Positions 51,801 to 63,800 of a DNA stretch of 64,000 nt are shown in pieces. Below the pieces are notes generated by a model. The model was not told the origin of the DNA. It made no database searches and saw only the letters and a program-made list of their open reading frames with translations. Position 1 is the first letter of the stretch, and each line of letters begins with the position of its first letter. The stretch comes from Vibrio maritimus. GTDB lineage: Bacteria > Pseudomonadota > Gammaproteobacteria > Enterobacterales > Vibrionaceae. Location: positions 868,001 through 932,000 of the forward strand of contig NZ_CP090439.1 of NCBI RefSeq assembly GCF_021441885.1. Direction: 5' to 3'. The position numbers and the translations under genes are program-made.

Positions 51801-54800
51801 CCAAAACGGTTTGTGGACATTCGAGCTTGATAACGGCGCTGCGGCCACGCAAGCATTGGAAGAAGGTGAGAGCGCGACGGTCACCTTCGATGTGGTGGTG
51901 ACCGACGATCAAAACGTGACCGCGACACAAACCGTGACCATCACAGTGGAAGGCACGAATGATAAACCGTATCTGACAACAGGCGGCATCTTCGCTGACT
52001 CAGTGACCGAGGCTGGTTTCAATGAAGCCGGAGACCAATTAGCTGAAGGTCAAATCAATGCGGCGGATTACGATTTAGCGGATAACGCCGACCTAAACTT
52101 TGCGTTTGACTCAAGTAACACGACGACCAGCGTTGAGAATGCTTACGGTACGTTCAACATCAATGCCGATGGCAGTTGGACCTTCACATTAGATAACACC
52201 AAACCCGCGACGCAAGCGTTGGAAGCTGGCGAGTCCGTCACGGTCGGCATCAATGCCTACATCATCGATGACCGCGACGCGTACATCAGTCAAAACCTGA
52301 CGGTCACCATCAACGGCACCAACGATGCACCTGTGATTGCGAATACCAGTGAAATTACCGGTACTGTGGTTGAAGCGGGGCATGAGGACGCAGGCGATAC
52401 CGTTGCAGGTACGCCTACTATTGATGGTCAAATCTTCGCTAGCGATGTCGACCTAGCTGAAGGTGACGTCCTTGATTACAGCGTTTTAAACGACTCGAAC
52501 CCTTATGGCAGTGTATCCATTGACCAAAACGGTCTATGGACGTTTGAGCTGGATAACGGCGCTGCGGCCACGCAAGCACTGGAAGAAGGTGAGAGCGCGA
52601 CGGTGACCTTCGATGTGGTGGTCACCGACGATCAAAACGTGACAGCCACGCAAACCGTGACCATCACAGTGGAAGGCACGAATGATAAACCGTATCTGAC
52701 AACAGGCGGCATCTTCGCTGACTCAGTGACCGAGGCTGGTTTCAATGAAGCCGGAGACCAATTAGCTGAAGGTCAAATCAATGCGGCGGATTACGATTTA
52801 GCGGATAACGCCGACCTAAACTTTGCGTTTGACTCAAGTAACACGACGACCAGCGTTGAGAACGCTTACGGTACGTTCAACATCAATGCCGATGGCAGTT
52901 GGACCTTCACATTAGATAACACCAAACCCGCGACGCAAGCGTTGGAAGCTGGCGAGTCCGTCACGGTCGGCATCAATGCCTACATCATCGATGACCGCGA
53001 CGCGTACATCAGTCAAAACCTGACGGTCACCATCAACGGCACCAACGATGCACCTGTGATTGCGAATACCAGTGAAATTACCGGTACTGTGGTTGAAGCG
53101 GGGCATGAGGACGCAGGCGATACCGTTGCAGGTACGCCTACTATTGATGGTCAAATCTTCGCGAGCGATGTCGACCTAGCTGAAGGTGACGTCCTTGATT
53201 ACAGCGTTTTAAACGACTCGAACCCTTATGGCAGTGTATCCATTGACCAAAACGGTCTATGGACGTTTGAGCTGGATAACGGCGCTGCGGCCACGCAAGC
53301 ACTGGAAGAAGGTGAGAGCGCGACGGTGACCTTCGATGTGGTGGTGACCGACGATCAAAACGTGACAGCCACGCAAACCGTGACCATCACAGTGGAAGGC
53401 ACCAATGATAAACCGTACCTCACCACGGGCGGTATCTTTACTGATTCGGTCACGGAATCGGGTTTCAATGAAATCGGCGACCAATTAGCGGAAGGTCAAA
53501 TTAATGCCGCGGATTACGACCTCGCGGATGGTCAGCAACTGAGCTTCGCGTTTGACTCTGGCAACACCACGACCAGTGTTGAGAACGCTTACGGTACGTT
53601 TAACATCAACGCCGATGGCAGCTGGACCTTCACGCTCGACAACACCAAACCATCCACGCAAGCGCTCGAAGCGGGTGAGTCTGTCACCGTGGACATCAAC
53701 GCCTACATCATCGATGACCGCGACGCGTACATCAGTCAAAACCTGACGGTCACCATCAACGGCACTAACGATGCCCCTGTGATTGCTAATACCAGTGAAA
53801 TTGCCGGTACTGTGGTTGAAGCGGGCCATGAGGATGCGGGCGATACCGTGGTAGGTACGCCTATCATCGATGGTCAAATTTTCGCGAGCGATGTCGATCT
53901 CGCCGAGGGTGACGTCCTTGATTACAGTATCGAAAACGATGCGAACCCATACGGCACGGTTTCCATTAACCAAAACGGTTTGTGGACGTTTGAGTTGGAT
54001 AACGGCGCTGCAGCCACACAAGCGCTAGAAGAGGGCGAGAGCGCAACGGTGACCTTCGATGTGGTGGTGACTGATGATCAAAACGTGACAGCCACGCAAA
54101 CCGTGACCATCACAGTGCAAGGTACCAACGACAAACCGTACCTGACAACAGGCGGTATCTTTGCTGACTCGGTCACTGAATCTGGTTTCAATCAAGCGGG
54201 AGAGCAATTAGCCGAAGGTCAAATTAATTCTGCAGATTACGATTTAGCCGATGGTCAGCAACTGAGCTTCGCGTTTGATTCTGGCAACACCACGACCAGC
54301 GTCGAGAATGCTTACGGTACGTTCAACATCAACGCTGATGGTAGTTGGACCTTCACGCTCGATAACACCAAACCAGCGACGCAAGCGCTGGAAGCGGGTG
54401 AATCCGTTACCGTCGATATCAACGCCTACATCATCGATGACCGCGACGCATACATCAGTCAAAACCTGATCGTGACCATCAATGGCACCAACGATGCGCC
54501 AGTGATTGCTAATACCAGTGAAATCACCGGCACCGTGGTTGAAGCGGGCCATGAGGACGACGGTGACACCGTTGCAGGCACGCCTACTATCGATGGTCAA
54601 ATCTTCGCGAGCGATGTCGACCTAGCTGAAGGTGACGTCCTCGATTACAGCGTTGTAAACGACTCGAACCCTTACGGTAGTGTATCCATCGATCAAAACG
54701 GTCTGTGGACGTTTGAGCTGGATAACACTTCGGCGGCGACGCAAGCACTAGAAGAGGGCGACAGCGTTGAGGTCACCTTCGATGTGGTGGTGACCGACGA

Positions 54801-57800
54801 TCAAAACGTCACCGCGACACAAACCGTGACTATCACAGTGGAAGGGACCAACGATAAACCGTATCTCACCACGGGCGGTATCTTCACGGACTCGGTCACT
54901 GAGTCTGGTTTTAATGAAGCGGGAGATCAATTAGCCGAAGGTCAAATCAATGCCGCGGATTACGATTTAGCGGATAACACCGACCTAAACTTTGCGTTTG
55001 ACTCAAGTAACACCACGACCAGCGTCGAGAACGATTACGGTACGTTCAACATCAACGCCGATGGCAGTTGGACCTTCACATTAGATAACACTAAACCCGC
55101 CACGCAAGCGCTGGAAACGGGCGAGTCTGTCACCGTTGACATCAACGCCTACATCATCGATGACCGCGACGCGTACATCAGTCAAAACCTGACGGTCACC
55201 ATCAACGGTACCAATGATGCGCCTGTGATTGCGAATACCAGTGAAATCACAGGCACCGTGGTGGAAGCGGGCCATGAAGACGCGGGCGATACGGTTGCGG
55301 GCACGCCGACTATCGATGGTCAGATTTTCGCGAGCGATGTCGACCTCGCCGAAGGTGACGTGCTGGATTACAGCATTGAAAACGATGCGAACCCATACGG
55401 CACGGTATCCATCGACCAAAATGGTCTGTGGACGTTTGAGCTCGACAACGGCGCTGGAGCGACGCAAGCGCTGGAAGAAGGTGAGAGCGCAACGGTCACC
55501 TTCGATGTGGTGGTGACCGACGATCAAAACGTGACCGCGACGCGAACCGTGACCATTACGGTGGAAGGCACGAATGATAAACCGTACCTGACAACAGGCG
55601 GTATCTTCACTGACTCCGTAACAGAATCGGGTTTCAATGAAGCGGGAGATCAATTAGCCGAAGGTCAAATAAATGCCGCGGATTATGATTTAGCGGATAA
55701 CGCCGATCTTAACTTCGCGTTTGATTCTGACAACACGAGTACAAGTGTCGAAAACGATTACGGTACGTTCAACATCAACGCCGATGGCAGCTGGACATTT
55801 ACTCTAGATAATACCAAACCCGCGACCCAAGCATTACGTGAAGGTGAATCTACAACCGTTGATATTGATGCATTTATTATTGATGACCGAGACGCCTACA
55901 TAAGCCAGACATTAACGGTAACGATTAACGGTACCAATGACCAGCCAACTATCTCCGGGACCAATACTGGTGATGTTATCGAAGACAGGAATGTGATTCG
56001 AGAAGATGGCGTACGATACATAAAAAGTGAAGGCTCACTTCGCGTTGATGACGTCGATACGGGAGAAAGCTTATTCAACACAACGGTTGAACCTCAAGGC
56101 TCGCCGCTTGGAACCCTTACTATCAATGCTCAGGGTGATTGGGACTACGAAGTGAACACGCGCGAACGCGCAATTCAGCAGCTGGGTCTTGATGAAACGA
56201 TGCAAGAGTCATTTAGAGTTTACTCTGTCGATGGCACTTCGTTTGAAACCATCACTATCACGATTACAGGTACTAATGATAGACCTCGAATCCGAGGTGA
56301 TAGAACGGGAGATGTGACTGAAAATGCAGAGGGTGATGACAGCACTGTGACTGCAACAGGGGATCTTAATCCTAGAGATGTAGACGTCACTGATGTGCAT
56401 ACTTGGTCTGTTGTAGGTTCCTCTGAAGGGCAATATGGTTCGTTTACGATTAATGCGACAACAGGCACTTGGGAATATACGTTAGATAACGCTAAAGCGG
56501 ATTCTCTAAGTCAAGATCAACTAGTCACAGAGACGTTTACGGTTCAGGTTGATGACGGGAATGGCGGAACGCGTACTCAAAATGTCACCATAGATGTGAC
56601 TGGCACCAACGATGCGTTGGTGCTCAGCGGTGATGACAGTGCAACTCTAGTCGAAGATCTAGATGTGACAGAAAGCGGTGTCATCGATGTCGACGACATT
56701 GATATTAATGATACTTTCCAATACAGAGTCGTCGATCCTCAAGGTAACCTTGGTTCACTATCGATTGACCAAAACGGTAAATGGACGTACACCCTAGACC
56801 AATCTCTGTCTGACCATCTAGAGCAGGGAGTAAGGTACGAAGCCGGACAAACTGGTGGCGAAAAGATCTTTGAAGTTGAAGTCACAGATGGCACTGCAAC
56901 TAAAGTGTTTGAGGTTCGCATTGATGTCATAGGCACTAATGATGCGCCAGATATCGGGGGTACTAGAACGGGTATCTTATATGAGGTTGATGGCTATGAA
57001 CAAACTGTTGGTGCCGATCTTAGTACCCAAGATCCTGATGAAAATGAAACAGAGTCATGGGTAATCAATGATTCAAATGCTGGGGTGGGAACTTACGGTA
57101 CATTAACACTAGACCCAGCGACGGGTGAATGGTTGTATACTCTTGGCGTGAGCGATGGTCAAAAGGCATCGGTGGATGGATTAGCGCACGATAGTGTCGT
57201 GACAGAAACCTTCTCAGTAAGCGTGACTGATAAATACAATGCCGTGAGCACAAAAACGATCACGATTACCGTCAATGGTGACAATGATCGCCCAGTGATT
57301 GGCGGTACATTGAGTGGTGAAGTAACCGAAGATGCCCATCCTGATAATGACACGGCCAATCCAATTACTGCTACCGGTACTTTGACAGACGGAGATGTCG
57401 ATATTGGTGATGACCACACCTGGTTTATCAATTCAACCAAAGGTCAATACGGCAGCATATCCATAGATCCACAAACGGGTGAGTGGGTGTATACCCTCAA
57501 CAACAGTAACCCAACCGTACAAGGGCTTAAAGGCATCGACGCCGAGACGCTGACAGACACCTTCACGGTCACAGTGAGAGATGACTCTGGAGCGAGCGAT
57601 AACACTGCGACTCAAACGATCACCGTGACAATCAAAGGCACCAACGATGCGCCAGAGGTCAAAGGTGAGACGTCGGGCAGCGTGATTGAAGCGTCTACGG
57701 GTCGTTCAACAGCCACGGGTGACTTGTCGGTAAGTGATGTTGATACAACCGACTCTCATACCTGGGCGGTTGAAAATGAGGATTCTGGTACCGGACAAGC

Positions 57801-60800
57801 AACGGGTACCTACGGCTATATGTCGGTTGATGACAACGGCAAATGGACGTATCAGTTGCAAAGTGACTGGGATGCCACGCGTGAGATCCCGCCAGGAGAG
57901 TCTCGCACTGATACCTTCGATATTGTCGTTACCGATGAAGGTGGATTAACGGACACTATCACTGTCACGGTGACGGTTGCAGGTACTAACACTGATCCCG
58001 AAATCGCTGTTAAGCCGGAATACAATGTTATCGAAGATGGTGATGTGCTCTCAGGTACTATTATCGCAGGGGTGCCAACTCAAAACGACCTTGATAATAA
58101 TGTGATTGGTGCAGGTGACCCCGATCTGAGTGAAGTTGTCTCTTGGAGCGTTCTAGATGAAGGACAATACGGTACCTTTAGTATCGATGAGTCAACAGGT
58201 ACCTGGCAGTACGTACTCAACAATAACCTGAATGCGGTTGATTCCTTGGATAAAGGCGACACGCTAGATGACACCGTTCGTATTCGAGTGCTTGATAAAT
58301 TTGGCCATGAATCGATTCAAGATATCAACATCGAAATCATTGGTGAAAATGATGCACCAAATATTCGCGGTGCCCAGACTCGTACGATTTCTGAAGATAC
58401 CATCGAAGCAGGAAATTACACTTCAACTGGTCAGTTGAGACCAGGGGATGTCGATGCGGATGATACCCATCAGTGGGAAATATCCGATGCAAATAGTGGG
58501 CGTGGTGAATATGGCTCGTTGATTTTGTCGTCGAGCGGTGAATGGACGTTCACTTTTGATCAGCTGGATAAGTTGGACGATATCAAATCGTTAAAACCGG
58601 GCGAGAGAGTAAGCGATACATTCGAAGTCACAGTGACGGATAGTCATGGAGAAACCTCTACCGAGTTCGTGACGATTAGGATCGAAGGGCAAAATGATGC
58701 ACCAACCGTTACCGGTGACGTATCAGGACGCTTCATCGAGGACAATGATACTCCTAACGATTTATCTGACGATAATACGACTATTACTGGACGTGCCATC
58801 CTTGAAGATGTGGATAACGATGACTTCGCAGAATTTGTCGTTCTAGATGGTCAAGCTCGCAATACATACAACGGACTTCGTGGAGACCTTTCGATCGACA
58901 AGGACGGAAATTGGGAATTTACCCCCAACAATGAATCGCTACAAGCCCTTGCCGATGGAGAAACTCAAACAGAAGTATTCACAGTTCTCGCTCAAGACCA
59001 AAATGGGGCGACGATCACCCAAGACATCACTATTACAATCGAGGGAATAAATGATGTCCCAGAAGTAGCAGGAGATGCTGATGGTACGGTCGTAGAAGAT
59101 GGTACGGTTGAGAATTTAGGCGTCGATTTAACTCGAGCTGAGGGTCAGCTTGTCGCTACGGACGTTGATAATGACAGCTCAATAAAGGCTTGGTCTATCG
59201 AGAACTCGGGAGTAGGTGCCTATGGTACCTTTACTGTAGATAATAATGGTAAATGGACGTATGTCATCGACAACTCTTTGCCAGCTACACAAGCTTTAAC
59301 GGCGGGTCAAACTGAGCAGGAAACGTTTTATGTCGTTGCGACTGACAATGAAGGAGGTGTCTCTGAACGTTATCCAGTAGTGATTAACGTCGTTGGACAG
59401 AATGATTTTGGCAATGGTGGACCTGGCGGTACTACTAAAGTTGATGACTCGCTGCTAGACGTAAAAGAAGATGACACACTAACTGATAGCGATGACGACG
59501 CAGATGCATCAACGCCATTAGTGGGAGACCTAACCGTTACACCTATATCAGGTGGTGTCTATGGTACTTTGGTTGCTAGCAACGACAATGGCGATGCAAC
59601 ATGGACGTATCAATTAGATAATGACTCTCCACTTACGCAAGGACTAGAGGAAGGGCAGACGGCCACTGAAACTTGGCGTGTCATTGATGAAGATGGTAAC
59701 TATGTCAATGTGACTGTGACTGTAGAGGGGAAAGCAGATAAACCGGAAATTACCTTTGAAACTGACACAGGTGATTTTGAGAATGGCACGATAGAGCTAG
59801 GAGAAGCCAAAGAAGATGTAACAGATTCTTTGAGTGGGCTATTAAGTGTCTTTGACCCAGATTTTGGTGAAACCCACGAGTGGTCAATTGTTGATTTGCA
59901 GGGTGATCCAGCTTCATCAGAGGGGTTATATGGAAGCCTTTCAATCGATCAAACGACAGGGCAATGGACTTATGTCTTAGACCAAGGCGTGGAACTTCCT
60001 GCTGAGGATGAAGTTTTCGATACCTTCTTTGTGAAAGTTAGCGATACAGATCCTAACGAACCATTGGTATCCAAGACCGATATTCGAGAAGTAAAAATCA
60101 AGATTGTGGGATCAGCCGAAAACGTCGATAACCCCAACCCCGGTGATGAAAAGATCATCGTAGAGACGTTTACGGCAAACGAGGATAACGCTGATTCTTC
60201 GGAAACGGGGACGGGTGATGCTTCGATCGTCATTACCTCACAAGATGCGGGGGGACCACTCGCTCTCGATCCAAGTTTGGGATTGGGCGATCAAATTACC
60301 TGGACTCTAATCGATGGCAGCGGTACATACGGTGACATTACGGTAAACCAAGATGGAACATGGGTGTTTACGCTCGACAACGATAGTCAAGCGGTACAAT
60401 CTCTCCAAGAAGGTGAAACTCGCCAAGATGTGTTCGAGGTTTATGCTGTTGACCAATATGGTAAAACCATCGTGGATGACGGTGGCCTGCCGCAAACCTT
60501 GGAAATTGTTGTTAATGTTAACGGTCAGAATGATGCACCGACATTGGATGCCGACGTTGAAGAAACCATCGTTGCAGACGACTCAGACCAAACGATTTCT
60601 GGTCAGCTAACAGTCTCTGATGTCGATACTCAAGACCAGGGATTACATACTTGGGCGGCAACGCCAGATGGTAACGTCAATACCGATTACGGCACTCTCA
60701 CCTTTAACAGTGATGGTTCATGGTCTTATGTGGTAGACCCTAACAACAGTGACATCATTGCTCTTGCCGCTAATGAATCTATTGCGCAAAGTTGGGAAGT

Positions 60801-63800
60801 GACAGTGACCGATCCTAGCGGTTTAACGGACACGCAAACTCTTACCATCAACATTCAAGGCGAGAACCAACCACCAACGATGTCGACAGTTGATGGCGCA
60901 GTCACCGAAGATGATTTAGGTGGTTCGGGTGTCGTATCGGTTACTAACGATATTGTTCTCGATGATCTTGATACCAACGATACTGTGACTCTAACGGCTG
61001 CTAATTTGAATGGTACCTATGGTCAATTTGTTGTCGACCCAGATACAAACACCTGGAGCTACGAGCTGTACAATGACGCTGCACACGTGCAGGCGCTGGG
61101 AGAGGGGGTTTCCGTCACAGAAGAATTTACAATTCGAGCAACCGACAGCTTTGGCGCTGAAGTGACGCAAACGGTTGAAGTGACCGTGACTGGATCTAAC
61201 GATAGACCAACTCTGTCTGGTGCCGTGACAGGCTCTGTCAGTGATAACCCAGGCAGTTCGGCAAGCGGTCAGGTCACTGTTGCTGATGTTGATGTGGGTG
61301 ATAATCACTCTTTCTCAGTGAAGCAGGATAGTGATCTCGGCAATTTCTCAATTGATAGTAATGGCAATTGGACGTTTGAAGTTGACCCAAACAACGCTGA
61401 GATTAACGCGCTGGCGAAAGGTCAAACTAAGACTATCCAAGTGAGTGTGGTGGCTACCGACGACTCAGGTGTGGCTGCGACTAATGAATCTAATGAGCAC
61501 CTAATCTCTATCACTATCGTTGGTACCAATGATGCCCCTCAAATTGTTGATATTGGTCAGCAACTGGCGACCGAGAACACCAATACTCAGCTGTCGGGAA
61601 CATTCGATGATGGCGATGTTGATACGGTCAATATCGCCGATGATCATGAGTGGGAAGTCGTATCGGGAGACCCAAGAGGTGAGCTAACTGTCGACCCGAC
61701 AACAGGGGCATGGACGTTCGAACTCACCGGTGATTTCGAGTACCTTTCTGAAGGGGAGACGTTGCCGGTACCGCTAACTTATGAGGTTAAGGTCACTGAT
61801 GAACATGGCGCTTCAGATACCATTACGGTCGAGTTCCAAGTAACGGGTACTAATGATGCACCGCAAGTCGTCGCTGGCGATACCGTTGCAACAGGAACGG
61901 TTTATGAGGACCCAATAGGTGCGGAGTCAGGAACGGCTGCGGGCGAGGTGAAGATTTCCGATGTTGACCAAAGCGATACACACAGCTTTAGTCTGAGTGA
62001 TTCAGGAATGGTTACTGAGGTCGTTGGTACATACGGAACATTGAAGCTGATTGCTGGGGATACCGCTGATACGGTTAAATGGGAATATGTCATTGACCAA
62101 AGCAAAGCGGATTCACTTAACGATGGTCCAGTAAACGAGAGTTTTGATCTCTACATTGAGAGCCTAGTCGGCGGTGTATCTCAAGGGGATGCGATAACCC
62201 AAACTATCGATGTAACTGTCCAAGGTAGAAACGATGCTGCGATCGTAAGCTCGGATTCCCAAACTCGTGATGAGACCGATGCAGCGCTAGAAATTACTGG
62301 CAACCTTGACGCCACAGACGTGGATAATCCCGATGATACCTTTACGATTCAAAGCGATGTTCAAGGCACTTATGGTACGTTCAGTATCGAATCCGATGGT
62401 AAGTGGACTTTCACCGCTAGTGAGTCTTATGACTACCTCAATGCAGGTCAAAGTGTCTCTGAGACGTTCCAAGTGACGACCATTGACGGCACTCCAACGT
62501 CCGTAACGGTAAAAATTGAGGGCACCAACGACGCTGCGCACGTGAGCGTTGGCTCCGTGATCACCGATGAAACCGATGCTGCGCTGACGATAACGGATAG
62601 CTTAACGTCGACTGATATTGATAACCCAAATAATGCGTTTACCCCTTCAAGCGAGACGGGCACATACGGAAGTTTCTCGATAGCTGCCGATGGTGTTTGG
62701 AGCTTTATCGCCAACCAGTCGTTCGATTATCTAAATGTTGGAGAAAACGTCAGTGAAACCTTCGACGTTACCTCCGCAGATGGCACACCATCAACGGTTA
62801 CGGTACAAATTAACGGCACGAATGACGCTGCAACCATCAGTGCTGCAGCTGTAGAGCTGACGGAAAGTAATAGCGTACTCACCACTGGTGGCACCTTAAC
62901 CGCAAGCGATCCTGACAATCTAGACAATGTGTTTATTGCTCAGGCAAGCACAACGGGCACACTAGGTACCTTTACATTGAGTGCGTCAGGGGCTTGGACA
63001 TTTGAAGCGAATAGCGCTTATGACAATCTGGCAGATGGTGAGCGTGTTGAGGAGTCATTCGATGTCTTTTCTATCGATGGTACTAAGTCGCAAGTGACGA
63101 TAGGCATCACTGGTACCAATGATGCAGCAACGGTGGATTCTGCGGATGTAAGTCTGCAAGAGACGAACGCCGCGTTAACTACGGGAGGGACGCTCAAGTC
63201 TGTTGATGTCGATAATGATGATGACACCTTCATTGCTCAAACTGGTATTAATGGCAATCATGGGCAGTTCTCCATTGATGAGGATGGGGTATGGACTTAT
63301 GTTGCGAATGAAGCGTTCAACAACCTAAACAGCGGTGATTCCGTCTCTGATACTTTCATTGTTAAGTCTATTGATGGCACAGAATCTAGTGTGAAAGTAA
63401 CCATTAATGGTACCAATGATGCAGCAACCATTAGTGCTGTCGATCAAGTTCTCGATGAGACAGATTTAGCGCTGTCCACGGGCGGAACACTGACGTCTTC
63501 AGATCCTGACAATCTCGATAACAAGTTCATTGCACAATCAAGCGTGGCAGGTGACCACGGGGTGTTTACGATCGATGAAGATGGTGCTTGGAGCTATGTC
63601 GCAGATAGTGCCTACGATAATTTGAATGATGGCGACTCGCTGGTCGACTCGTTTGATGTACAGTCTATCGACGGCACTGTTTCGACAGTCAAAGTCACCA
63701 TTGAAGGCACCAACGATGCCGCGACTGTGAGTTCAGCGGCTGTCAGGTTGAGTGAAACCGATGCGGTACTATCGACAAGCGGTACGCTGACCGCATCGGA

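Noticed and set aside
49151..55657. Regular direct repeats suggesting a CRISPR or satellite array
   Set aside because: The units are 723 bases long, fully coding in one frame and encode VCBS modules; there are no short repeats with unique spacers.
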